From contig CM055105.1 in NCBI GenBank assembly GCA_029204225.1, positions 16,499,353 to 16,563,352 on the forward strand: DNA of 64,000 bases, in the 5' to 3' direction. Under the pieces are notes generated by a model. That model was not told the DNA's origin and searched no databases. It saw only the letters and a program-made list of their open reading frames with translations. The DNA comes from Diphasiastrum complanatum (Eukaryota; Streptophyta; Lycopodiopsida; Lycopodiales; Lycopodiaceae). Below, one piece after another: positions 46,430 through 57,954 of the stretch; the stretch's first letter is position 1; each line of letters starts with the position of its first letter. The position numbers were made by a program, and so were the translations under genes.

Positions 46430-47480
46430 CAGATGTCACAAAATTTAGCATTGCATTTAGTAAGCTCATGGGCTGATTACATGCAGCACATGTCACATAT
46501 AATCTGTCGCTATGATAATATATCTAGCTTGAGTACCTCGTGCTGCAGGATGAATAGGACCAACATAATCAAGTTCTCACTTTTCGAACGGATGTACTTG
46601 TGCTAAAACTGGATGTAAAGACTCATAATTCTGTTTTGTAGGACGACGTGCATGTTGACAAACATCAAAGGACTAAATATACTTTTCAGTATCTTTATGA
46701 AATGTAGGCCACTAACATCTTGCTTGTAAAATTTTTCGAACAGTGATATCAGATGAAAAATGCCCTCCTCTCATTCCATCATGTGAAAACATAATTAGAT
46801 CAGGCACTTCATTTGGTAAAACACATGTTTTAAGAATATCATCAACTCCTCGGCGATACAATTGACTAGCAATCAATTGACCAACAGTCAATTGATAAGA
46901 TTGTGGTGATAAAATCAATCGTCTTTGTTGAACTTTGGACAACGATTCATTAGCGGTTGGCCCATCATCAGATATTCAACAATGTCTGTTGTCCACTCAA
47001 GTACTGGTTCTACATAAAATAATACAGCATCTGGTAGTTCATTATCAACTTCAATATTGACTGGTGCTCTTTGTATTCTGAAAACATGATCAGCAAGATA
47101 ATGTTGTTTGCCCTTCCGAACCACAACTCGAAAATTAGATAGTAAAAGTAACCACCTTGCAATGCGTCCCATATTAAATGTCTTGTTTACCAAATAAAGC
47201 AAAGGTTGATGTGATTAGTGTAAAACCAAAAATGTATCGCCATCAAATAAATTCAAAACTTTTTTACTAAAAAATTCATAGCCAATGCTTCTCGTTCTAT
47301 GGTAGAATAATTCATTTCAGCATCATTAGTTGTTGGCTAGCAACTCTGATCAAAAAGTCTTTCTTATATTCCTCCGGTTGTGTCAAGACAGATCCAATAG
47401 CAAATTTTGATGCATTGGTATGCACACGGAATTTTATTAAGGCTTTTTTCTCATTTTTTTCAAATGTTTACAATGCCTCA
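46430..47480 (-). pseudogene. Ty3/gypsy pol relic (RNase H to integrase)
   Basis: On the minus strand, from right to left: RNase H with FRVHTNASKFAIGSVLTQPE, the connector LLYLVNKTFNMGRIARWLLL with HYLADHVFRI, the integrase zinc module with HDGMRGGHFSSDITVRKIL, and the start of the integrase core (ELDYVGPIHPAARGTQARYI). Several stops and frame changes are present and RT is missing. It differs in sequence from the chromovirus at 21-27 kb. Confidence 0.82.
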
Positions 47481-48189
47481 ACTGTCCAAATTCGTACAAA
47501 CACGATGACCAAAAAGAAAAAGAAATGACATGGAGACTCATTTTTTTGATTTTTTTAAATTTTTTTAAAAAAATTCCCATATTTAAAATGCTTCAAATAA
47601 AGATATTGTGATGTTAAAAAAATGTTGTATTTTGCAAGAAAATTAATCAAGCTACTAAAATTTTGTTAATAGATTTTTATTAATAACTGCAAATTAACCT
47701 ACATCAAATAATAATATTATTCAAAATAAAATCGTTAGACACACAACTATTAGAATAACTAAAATAAAATTTTTTGCTTTTTTAAAACAAAAGTTTTTAA
47801 TTTTTTTTAAAATTTTAAAAGTTTTTTAAATTACAATCCTTGTATCAAAAAAAAAAAAATTTAGATTATGACAAAAATTTTAATCAATATTTAAATCTTT
47901 ACTTATATTTCAAATACCTAAGTGTGTTCATTGAATATTTTAATATTAAATGATTGCAAATGAAATTATTTTCAAAAATTTATTATAAAAACACAACGAA
48001 ATATTAAAATATTAAAAAACTGACAATTCTTTGCAATTTTAGTTTTGCTAATATTCAAATAACTAAAAAACTGCTAAATCTATCTTTTTAATACAAATAA
48101 ATTTAAAAACATTAAATTAATAAAAAGATTTCAATACACAATATTTCAATAAATATAAACGTAATTGTTTTTTAAAATAAAAGAGAATT
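47481..48189. other. Very AT-rich spacer, no gene
   Basis: Composed almost wholly of A and T with many A/T homopolymers; no frame of note. Confidence 0.6.
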
Positions 48190-48545
48190 TATTACTCCCA
48201 AAAATCAGCAAGGTCATTTACATCTTTCTCTTTTTCTTGAGGAGTCCTTGTAGTGTCAACTGGCACCTCTTCCACAATTTCCTCGACAACTGTAACCACA
48301 TTATAGTCTTGAACTAGGACATCAGCAAGCTCCCCTATATCACCACTTTTTTGCTAGCAGGAGGTTGGGGTTCTTTGGACAAGGAAATTACTGAGTCTTT
48401 GTTATCTGAACTCTTTCCTACCTCAGCCAGTTCATATGGCAAAACCGAAAGAAATTTTCATTCTCATTTTTATAAAATCAACTAAATTATAATCTAAATC
48501 TACTGCAGCAACATGTCTGTCTTTCTGTAAAAAAGCTAAAAGTAG
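48190..48545 (-). pseudogene. Unknown acidic C-terminal coding fragment
   Basis: The minus strand reads LLAFLQKDRHVAAVDLDYNL, VDFIKMRMKISFG, then after frame changes SLSKEPQPPASKK and an acidic end (VVTVVEEIVEEVPVDTTRTP, KEKDVNDLADFWE) before a stop near 48195. I do not recognise it. It belongs to the same AT-rich gene-relic region. Confidence 0.35.
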
Positions 48546-49365
48546 TGCTTAGTTACACGTCCACCACCAGTGCTCATGCTGATTTAGCTCATAGTTGTGT
48601 TGATAGTAGCTAGAGTTGGGTCTGACATGCATTAGAGTTGCGTGTAGGCACATGCATAGGCACTTCTAGGGCATAAATACACTAGTAGAAACTCGTCCTC
48701 TTTATTCTTGACTTTCATTTTTGGCGACCAATGCTCTCCTCTGTGAAAATTATAGATCCAAAACACAACTAATGGATCTAAGATCTTGGGCCAATTTGGT
48801 ATGCACATCTATATTTAGTCACAAGATAGAAATCATCAAGATTAACATGCTAGAATTGCATAAATCACTAAGATTTGATCATGAACATGAAAATACAGTA
48901 ATGTATTGTCCCTATCCATACAACAACAACAATAGGCTGTCCTTCACACGTGTGGAACCTTTATCAACCATAAAATCAATATTTTACACATAGAAAACCA
49001 AGATATCAAGAGATAAACACATGAGATGGATATAGAAACTCAAGAGATGAATTCTCCATATGAAATGAGAATACAATTATATGTTCTCCATGCTAGTACT
49101 ATATTTATAGCTTCCAAAATGTCATTTGGCCACTGGCCAATAGTATGCCCTAAAATGGCAACTTCTAGGTACTTAACAAAAAACCAGTCCAAATGCAATG
49201 TACTAAAATTAGCCAATTAGAATTTATCCAAACATGACCTCATCCACTTATCTACTTGTCAAAAATAGTAAAGCCACTATCTAGGCCTTTATTGACAAAT
49301 ATGAAACTATCTCTAACTTGAGATTTCATTTTGGCATCCAAAAATGAAATAAGAAAAGGACCAAA
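48546..49365. other. No gene seen
   Basis: Contains a CACACGTGTG palindrome at about 48948, a word frequent in the copia LTRs nearby, so LTR-derived sequence is likely. No supported frame. Confidence 0.4.
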
Positions 49366-49727
49366 CTAGTTGAAAATTTTGCACACTCCCTCTTCAACTA
49401 GTTTTGGCATAGATTTAGATAGAACTCCAAGTGAGGTTCTATGCTTCATAAACAAGTCTTTTCCCAATGCTTTGGTGAAGATATCAGCCACACACTCCCT
49501 TGAAGAAACATGTTGAACCTCCACCTCCTTTGCCATGACTTGTTCTATCACAAAATGATAAGCCACTTCCATATGCTTACTCCTTGCATGAAAAATATGA
49601 TTGGTTGCCAATCTTTGGGCTGAAAGATGATTGGACTCTCTGAAAAATCCAACAAGTGAAAATCCATTACCATTCTTTTGATCTATAGCATCTCCTCTGT
49701 ACAAGATGTAAGAGCTTTGTACTCGGC
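49366..49727 (-). pseudogene. Copia RNase H C-terminal fragment
   Basis: Reads AEYKALTSCTEEML, a stop (TAG at 49683-49685) where Trp is expected, IKR, then after a frame change RLATNHIFHARSKHMEVAYH, VEVQHVSSRECVADIFTKAL and FMKHRTSLGVLSKSMPKLVE. This is the end of a copia polyprotein. Its right end coincides with the start of the unknown plus-strand gene at 49728. Confidence 0.82.
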
Positions 49728-51100
49728 CTGAAGGAAGAATTTGACAACCTTGTCCAATCTTATGCAATCAAGGAGGAGCTTCCAAGATTGGAGGCACTAC
49801 AAGAAGTTCTCATTTTCGAGAAGTGTAGGCAAGAGAACAAGCTATTATATCGAAAATATCAATGGATCTTGATGCATCCCTCTACAAAAGGATCATTCCG
49901 AAAAAGAAAAAAATCGGATACCATATATAGAAGCTCTTGGAATGGCAGAATAATGGATTTCAAAGTATCACCTACCAGTCAATCTATCACGGAAGTTTTA
50001 GTTCAGCGTGCTTATCTTCACAATGGGCTCAACATTCATGATTTGAATCCAAATGATAGAAGAAAATGCAATTGTAAATTTTCATATTTAATTTCTGTAG
50101 AGTTAGAATTTTCTTTAAATTATATTTTTCTTGTGATATTTTTGTTAGTTTTGCATATTTGTATCCATCAAATTTCGTTGAATGGCAAACAGTTCAATCG
50201 ATAGCAGGAATAATTGATGTCATACATTCGGATATCGGTATTTTACAATATAAAGGTCGTTCTCCCAAATTACTTTTAAAGTCGGAAGTTTTCCTTTATG
50301 ATCACACCTATTTTCCTGATAAAAATGGTTTAGTTGGTAGATTAGAGCCATATCCTCTACCAGAGTTTTTGAATGAGGAATGGTTTTCTCCTGATGCAAC
50401 TATTTCAGAAAGTTTTCGATCTAGACTATATATTGATATTCAAAGTATATTAAAATGTAGCACTGGATCAAAGAATAATAGATTAAGTTGGTATCTACCA
50501 TTTACTATTTTTGTTGATATTTTTTCCAAATGCAATGTTCGAAGAATGAAAACAATGTTTATTTGTAAGGACTTGAGTGCTGAAATAATCGCCAAGTTGT
50601 TGGATGATGGTTGGGATACGAAACAAAATCAGCAAGTTGAGTGCAGAGTATGTTACTTATCAATGACATTTAGATATCACATCGAAAAATAAATGCTCAC
50701 TTTGCTGCTGTACTATAGAAGATGGATTAAATGCAAAAATGTTTGGAAGCCACTTGATCAAGATTTTGGTATAAACCCTCATGAGCAACTTCAAATAACA
50801 ATGAAAAGAAATGAGAACATTCTTGCAATGGTTGAGGTCGAGGAAGATTGGTGTCTCAATCACATTTGATCAGAACTAGACATGTTACAATTCGATCTAC
50901 CTCAGTACTATCAATTTCGGTTGAATGGTGTAAATGTACGTTATGCCATATGAAAATGTTCTTTTTCTAGATTTCTAAGTGAATGAGTATCAAAAAATAT
51001 ATTAACTAAAATAATTTCTCTGGTGCAGGTAAGAGTAAGGCAAGAGGAGCATATAAAATGCAAAGACATTGGAACATCCATCGAAATTGAAGATCCATAG
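49728..51100 (+). pseudogene. Unknown multi-exon gene, plus strand
   Basis: Protein-like text starts at the junction with a copia fragment, so the 5' end is missing: LKEEFDNLVQSYAIKEELPR, LNIHDLNPNDRRKCN; an intron ending about 50158; YPSNFVEWQTVQSIAGIIDV, FLYDHTYFPDKNGLVGRLEP, RMKTMFICKDLSAEIIAKLL. A clean 71-nt intron (50648-50718) joins QQVECR to RWIKCKNVWKPLDQDFG in frame. A TGA near 50866 replaces a probable Arg, and a last intron (50936-51028) leads to VRVRQEEHIKCKDIGTSIEI and a TAG at 51098-51100. I know no such family. It ends tail-to-tail with the minus-strand genes to its right. Confidence 0.5.
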
Positions 51101-51219
51101 ATTATGAACAATGGAATTTTGTATTATGTAATACAATTTTTTGTATACATCATTTTTGAAAATATATGAACCACTTTTTCTATGAGGCTCTTTTATTTCT
51201 ATGATCCCCATTTCCATGG

Positions 51220-51870
51220 TGCAAAATACAATGTAATTGCAATTGGATAATATGAGATTTTGATAACAAGATTCATTGTCTCCCGCAGAAAATGCATTAT
51301 CTCCATTGGGGAGATCTTCTGGCAATTGAACTCCAGTGACCACTAAAATTAGATATATCGGCTTGCCCTTGTTGATGTCTCAAAAATATCGGATATATTT
51401 TTTGTCTTCATTGTCTTGGTCTGTATTGTCCTTGTCTTGGCATATTTAGATATGTTCAGAAGATGATCTGATCGAAGCTTTGCCACAACAAGACAAGGCA
51501 GACCAAGGCTATGAAAAACTTACATGTAGGAACACCATACAAGATGAATGAATAATAACATGAAATAATAATAGGAAAACAGACATGTAATAACAACCAT
51601 AGAAAAATGTAAATATATTTGCATAAAATCTTTCTGTACATGTGTCTCATCCACATCAAGGGATGCCAATCTATGACCTCTAAATGGAGTGTTGAAATAT
51701 TGGAAAAATCTATCTAATGTTGTAAGTAGGGGTCCTAAAAATGCCAAAGATGAATTGAGCTCTTTTGGCTTAGTAAAGACCCATCTTAGAATAAAATATT
51801 CAAGGTAGGTAGAAGTAGAAACTCGAGCTACCATAGGAATTGCCATTTGTACTTTGCATGCCACATTTAA
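51220..51870 (-). pseudogene. Unknown gene part related to the 52.3-kb segment
   Basis: Minus-strand text HALNVACKVQMAIPMVARVS, YLEYFILRWVFTKPKELNSS, FFQYFNTPFRGHRLASLDVD, then around 51330 FNCQKISPMEIMHFLRETMN and LVIKISYYPIAI. The blocks SPMEIMHF and FRGHRLA recur at 52440 and 52310, so exons have been duplicated. Function unknown. It may be the distal part of the histone-fold fusion gene on its right, cut by an LTR insertion. Confidence 0.4.
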
Positions 51871-52286
51871 TGCATGAAAATACTAGGTGACACAATTAGA
51901 CATATTGAGATGGCTTGAATAAGTCTAGATAGCTTGAGAGGTGGATTCATAACTCCAATTCAACTCAAAGTAGGAGGAGAGTCCATGGATCTATATACAT
52001 GTGATGTACTCTCATTGAGAAGATGATGGTTTTTGTGTGTAATGCAAATTTGGAGACTAAGCTCTACTCGAGTTTGTACATTCATATTCTCTCTCTAGCC
52101 GAGTTGAGACATTTATTGTACTTAGTTTCATATTTTGTTGATAGATCTTGCTTGTAACACAATAATATTTCTTGTATGATCAGCTTTCCTATTGTCAATC
52201 AATGCTAGTTTGATCTTTATGGTATTATTGGGCTTAGGAGATCAAAAGTACATGTGTAGGACATCTCACACGTGTGAATTTTATCA
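51871..52286. repeat. Partial copia-type LTR
   Basis: Its right part (CTCTCTCTAGCCGAG..., TTAGGAGATCAAAAGTACATG, CACACGTGTGAA) matches the ends of the LTRs at 57293-57952 and 61429-62119. It lies between two duplicated exon blocks of an unknown gene. Confidence 0.6.
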
Positions 52287-52290
52287 CTAA

Positions 52291-54057
52291 ATACATGCTA
52301 ATCTATGACCTCTAAATCCATTTCTCCAGTTGAAAGTTGCTTGGGTGGATAACACTCTACCACTGCAACTGGATACGAATTTTCGATCACAAGCTTTATG
52401 GTCTGTTGCCTGAAGTGCATTATCTCCATTGGGGAGACCTTCGGACATTTAAACTGAAATAACAGAAATACGGTTAAATGTTATTAATCAAAAATTAGTT
52501 ATTAGGAATATGATTAAAAACAAAAACAAAAACACAATTAAATGTTATTAATTGAAGATTACTTCTTCCAGATTGGGAAGTCCATCTTGTAGTGCAAGCC
52601 AATTGAAAAAGAATTTGGCATTGCATACCGTATACCAACCACAGCTCACAAAATCAACTTGCTGGGAGGACTGCAGTATTCAATACAAACAAAAATTAGT
52701 AACAATATTTGAACATTATATAATATCGGATCAACGCGCAGGAGCTTATAATAAAATCTACAAAGGAAACAAGCGCGCATCGGACCGATATTCAAAAAAT
52801 ATTGTTTGAATACTGGATCAGTGCGCACGATATGAAAAGAAACCAAGCAATGACTACAAGGGCGTGTGAAACCGATATTTAAAAAAATTTACCTCTGCAT
52901 CAACCATTTTCAACTTCAAATATGCTATTGCATGTGGTATTGGAAAGAGTTCCAGTATTTTCTGTATATGGCTCCTGGCAAATTTGTGGGTGTGTGTATA
53001 GAATTCATCTTTAAACAAACTAAATTACACACACTCTCATCATTGACATATAAAGATAGCACATATAAGCTCCAATGATCACTACAATCATAAACCAATA
53101 AATTTATGAGAATGAATGTTTATATAAAAAAATTCTACTTAATAAAATCTAATAGAAATACACTTACTTTGTTATGTATGGGAGAACAAGAATTGGAGTC
53201 CCCAGTCTGACGTATTGGAGCATATCATCGTGCAGACTTTTAAAGTCAGGGAAATCAAAAGCTACCATGAATTGAAGAGGAAACAAAGCTACATCTATAA
53301 ATAGTGGGGTCTGGAAAAACTCCATCTAGTATTGAATTGCCCCCTCCCTCCTACATTGTCCCCTAGCATTTTATCTCTACTTTCTAATTCACTTGTATCT
53401 AATTTAGATAGGGGAAGACCAGCATTGGTCTCTGGCATCCTAAAACTATAGAGAGGACCTAAAGCTTGAAGATAAGAATTGTCATTCAAAATTGATTCGA
53501 CCTTTACATTTACAAAATCATCTAAATCTGCTACTGAAATAGGAGGGGGGGAACTAATATTTGTGAGGATAGGAGGATACCTAGATTTTGAAAGAGGATG
53601 AGATTTATTAGGAGATGAAGATTTAGGAGGAGAAGATGGAGATTGAGTTCTAGGATTAGAAGATGGAGATTGAGTTCTAGGAGGAGAAGAAAGAGACTTA
53701 GGAGGAGATTTAGATGTAGTTAGAATCTCATGCAGAGGAGATGGCTTGGAAAATCTCTTGCTTTATTTGGGGGGTCATGAGACGTCCTCTTCTTTGAAAC
53801 AATCTCACTTTGTACTCGAAAAACAAGTCTGGGAAGGTTGAGATTGCTTTCGCTTTCTTTTCTCTGAATCATGTTTTGGAGGAGAGGAATGAATTGGTCT
53901 AAAGTACTCTGCAAACTTGTCATATGTGTCCCTTAGCCTGAACACAATGTTGAAATCCTTGGGCATGATAATCACCCTCTTGGCATGGACAACTGCAACA
54001 ACAGTATCTGAAAAAAAATTTACTTGAAAATCCTCATATGCTGTGTGCAAGGCCTCA
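52291..54057 (-). pseudogene. Histone H3-fold protein fused to a long Ser/Pro/Lys tail and further unknown exons
   Basis: At the truncated 5' end (54057) the protein starts inside alpha-2 of an H3 fold: IIEALHTAYEDFQVNFFSDT, then VVHAKRVIIMPKDFNIVFRL, matching the H3 core around IHAKRVTIMPKD. Instead of ending, it continues with a basic segment (DSEKRKRKQSQPSQ) and, past three in-frame stops or one frameshift, about 150 residues rich in Ser/Pro. These contain SPPK, SPPR and SPNK motifs, then DLDDFVNVKVESILN and, one frame over, FDFPDFKSLHDDMLQYVRLG to a GTAAGT donor at about 53166. Further left, CPKVSPMEIMHFRQQTIKLV and NGFRGHRLA may be later exons. A copia fragment has removed the start. Confidence 0.55.
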
Positions 54058-54094
54058 ATTATCGTTACAAGAGATTATGGCTTGTGTTATTGTT

Positions 54095-54310
54095 GTGATG
54101 CAGGGTTCAAGATGCTTTCCTACAATTATGCTAGCTGGGCATCCCTCAAGGATGATTGTAAAAGCATCTCAGGAGGTTGCACCATCGCGTCAGGAAAGGC
54201 AGTTCTCTAGGTCAGCAAGAAGTAGACCATTGTGGCTCAGTTATCCTACAAAGCAGAGTATGTTGCATCAACAAAAATGGCCAATGAAATAATCTGGCTC
54301 AGGCAGTTCC
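54095..54310 (+). pseudogene. Copia RNase H fragment fused to the next pol
   Basis: Reads YASWASLKDDCKSISGGCTI, ASGKAVL, a stop (TAG) in place of Trp, VSKKQTIVAQLSYKAEYVAS and TKMANEIIWLRQFL. This is the active-site and C-terminal part of a copia RNase H. It then runs in frame into SKVLYVPKLTKNLISVGQL, which belongs before integrase in a copia polyprotein. Two different elements are therefore fused here at about 54310. Confidence 0.8.
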
Positions 54311-57201
54311 TTGGTGCATCCTCTAGAGTTCTTTCTCTCTCTAAAGTTCTTTATGTACCTAAGCTTACCAAGAATCTTATTAGTGTTGGCCAATTGTTTG
54401 ATAATGGCCTTGATGTAAAATTCAATGTTAATACTTGCACTATCAAGAAGAATGATGAGATACTTGCATTAGGATCTAGATTTGGTGGCATCTATAAACT
54501 AGATCCAAATGAGTATGTGAATGCTTGTAATGTTGCTCTTGTGAACAAGCTCTCTATGGAGGAATTATGGCGTAGGAGGTTGGGACATCCCAACTACAAA
54601 TCCATGCTCTCTATGATCAAAGAAGCCAAAGCTATTGGCTTGCCAAAGTCACTCTCCGAGATGATCAAGGCTTGTGAGGCTTGTGCTATTGCTAAATCTC
54701 ACAAAAAGCCATTTACAAGATCTTCTATCAAAAGCAAGCATCCTTTGGAGTTAATCCACTCAGATGTGCATTTCTCATCAACTACAAGCAAGGGAGGAGC
54801 CACTTGTTTTGTTACTTTCATTAATGATTACACAAGATTCACTTGGATATATCTTCTTGCTTCTAAATCTATGGTGTTTGATCATTTCCTTATTTGCAAA
54901 GCTTATGTAGAGAAGCAATTCTCATTCAAGATTAAAGCTCTTAGAAGTGATGGAGGTGGTGAATATATCTCCAATAAATTTCAAGATTTTTGTGAGCTTG
55001 AAGGCATTAAAAGAGAGTTTTCTTGTGCCTACTCTCCATCTCAAAATGGAGTGGCCGAGAGAAAGAATAGATCTCTATGTGAATGTGCAAAATCTATGAG
55101 AATTGAGGCATCTTTGCCCAAAGATTTTTGGGGAGAAGCCATTAATTGTGCAAATTATCTTTGCAATAGGCTCCCACATATAGCTCTAGGAGGAAAGTCA
55201 CCATATGAAATCTTATTTTTTAAGAAGCTTAAGGTTGATCACCTTAGAGTTTTTGGATGCTTATGCTTTGTCCATATTCCCTTGAAAACAAGGAAGAATA
55301 AAGATCCTAGTGCATGCAAAGGGATCATGGTTGGATACTCATCCACCAAGAAGGCCTATAGAGTCTTTATACTCTCTACTTCTCAAGTTATTGAGAGTAG
55401 AGATGTTGTCTTTCATGAAGATCAACACTCATCTTTTGAAGAGGCCGAGATCAAGAAATCTATGGATGCATCATCAATTATTGATTTTGAAGACAATCAT
55501 GATGTGATGGGGTCGAGATTTGAAAAAGACTCTCCTCGGATTTTCTCACCAAGAAGATCCATGAGAGATAGATCCGAGCCTAAGAGGCTCTCATATGTTG
55601 ACAAAGGCAAACAAGTGGATCTTGATTCCACTAATTATGTTTTTTATGTCTCTCATGAAGAGCCAAAGAATGTACAAGAGGCACTGAATACCAAGGAGTG
55701 GTATGATGCCATGAAGCAAGAGTATGATGCATTGATCACCAACAATACTTGGGAGCTTGTGGATCCTCCATCCAACAAGCATGTGATTGGTTGCAAGTGG
55801 GTATTTCGGATCAAGTTCAATCATGATGGCACCATCAACAAGCATAAAGCAAGATTATGTGCCAAAGGATTTGCTCAAATCCATGGTCTTGATTATGAGG
55901 AGACCTTTGCACCCGTTGCAAAGATGGTGACAATAAGAATTCTTATTTCTCTTGCTTGTTTTTTCAAGTGGAAGGTGTTCCAACTAGATGTATCCAATGC
56001 TTTTCTAAATGGTTATCTTGAGGAGGAGATCTATATGGAACAACCTCAAGGATTCATCAAGGATGAGTCCAAAGTGTGCTTGCTCTTCAAAAGTCTTTAT
56101 GGACTCAAGCAAGCACCAAGATCATGGTATTCAAGACTTAATTCTTTTCTTATCTCACTAGGATTTACTCTTAGTGACTATGATCCTTCCATGTATCTAA
56201 AGTTTGTTGATAGCAATATTGTCATTCTTCTAATTTATGTTGATGACATTATTCTTTGTGGAAGTTGTATCAAGCTAGTTGATGAAACCAAGCTAGCACT
56301 TGGATGTGAGTTTAAAATGCAAGATCTAGGAGAGATGCATTACATCCTAGGCCTAGAAATTGATTTTTATGAAAATCATGTCTTTATATGCCAATCTAGA
56401 TATGCTCACTCTATGCTGAAAAATTTTCATATGGAAAATTCTAAGAGCATAGATACTCCAATGGAGCAAATTGTAAAAGATCCTAATAAAGGTGGTGAAA
56501 GATCCTTTGAGGACATCACACTTTTTAGGAGTCTTGTAGGCTCCTTGATTTGGCTTACCATTACTAGGCCCGATCTAAGTTTTTGTGGGCACAAATTGAG
56601 TCAATTTATGCAAGATCCTAAGATCCATCATTGGAAGATGGCCAAGAGGATTCTAAGATATGTATCTTCATCTTGCGATTATGGTCTACTCTATAAAAGT
56701 GAAGATCTATCCATTATTGGCTACTCGGATTCGGACTTTGCAAGTGAAAAGATGGATCAAAAGTCTACTAGTGCATACACTATCTTTCTTGGAGGCAATC
56801 TAATATCTTGGCTTTCCAAAAAACAAGATACTATATCTCTCTCTTCATGTGAGGCCGAGTACAAAGCACTCACTACAACTACCAAAGAAATGCTTTGAAT
56901 CAAGAGGTTATTAATGGAGCTAAAGTGCATCAAGGAGGATGATCTACCAATGATCAAGTGTGATAACATCTCGGCCCAAGCTCTTGTCAATAATCCCATA
57001 TTTCATGCAAGAAGCAAGCACATAGAAGTGGCACACCATTTTGTGAGAGAAAAGCTTATTGGAGGAGAAATCTATTTGGAACATGTCAACTCGTCCTCTT
57101 GTATTGCCGATCTACTCACCAAGCCTTTGAGCAAAAGTGCTTTCATCAAGCATAGATCTAATATTGGAGTTATATCAAGATCAATGCTCAAATCTTCATA
57201 G
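54311..57201 (+). pseudogene. Ty1/copia pol: integrase, reverse transcriptase, RNase H; one nonsense stop
   Basis: The frame is open from 54232 to a TGA at 56896-56898 and resumes in the same frame to 57201. Domains, with residues counted from 54232: gag-pre-integrase zinc module (H118...C148-x-x-C151), integrase core with Asp178 (HSDVHF), Asp240 (SDGGGEY) and Glu276 (NGVAERKN), reverse transcriptase with Asp586 (LDVSNAFLNG) and YVDD at 669-672, then RNase H (GYSDSDFASEKMDQKSTSAY, SSCEAEYKAL). The TGA stands where homologues have Trp (ML-W-IKR). Gag and protease are absent because the left end is fused to a foreign RNase H fragment. It is the best-preserved copia pol in the window. Confidence 0.92.
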
Positions 57202-57292
57202 ATTTTTTTTAGGAATGTGAAGAATTGAAAAAGATTATCTATGTTAGATATAGGGGTCTTATGTTTTTTACATCAAGCATTTAGGTGTAGGA

Positions 57293-57952
57293 TGTTGATA
57301 GGAATAAATTTGGCATAGATGGCAAATTATGCATTTCCACTTGTAATGCCACTATTGAGCCAGAATAGAGTAAGAGGCTAAACATGTGCCAATTATAGTG
57401 TAGACAAGTGTAAAGCTTTTGTTTGATGAACTCCAAGAGGTCCAATAGGATCTAGAGGTGGAACCTTGTGAGGTCCAATAGGAAATTGAGGTGTGCTTGA
57501 ATATAGTCCAATAGAATTAAGAGGTGCATGGATCAATGATCCAATAGGATCAAGAGGTGACAAAATATGGTCCAATCATAGTTAAGCATAGTGGTAGCTC
57601 GTGGACCTACTAGTATCATTGTACTCCTCATTTTGAATATTATTGATTTGATGATTTCATGAATTTTGTGAGTTATTGAGTTTCTAGCTTTCTCTCTCTA
57701 CCCGAGAGCTCATGATGCATTTTCTCTCTCTACCCGAGGAGAGCAGCTTATTTTTACTTAGATTATTTTTTGAATACTTCCCACACGTGTGAGTGAGAGT
57801 TGGAAGTGATTGAATGCATGTAGTAGTGTGTTTTTGCCATAGGATCAAAGATAGATCTTGAATCTCAATCTAGTCTTGATCTTGGTGCATCTACACACCT
57901 TAGGAGATCACAAGTACATGTAGTGGACAATCCACACGTGTGAAATTCAACA
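57293..57952 (+). repeat. 3' LTR of the copia element (660 bp)
   Basis: Begins TGTTGATAGG after a purine-rich run (AGGTGTAGGA) and ends AAATTCAACA. It contains about five copies of a GTCCAATAGGAT(C)-AGAGGTG minisatellite (57425-57585), two CTCTCTCTACCCGAG words and two CACACGTGTG palindromes. Its right end lies exactly at the 3' end of the nuclease-like gene. Confidence 0.8.
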
Positions 57953-57954
57953 TT

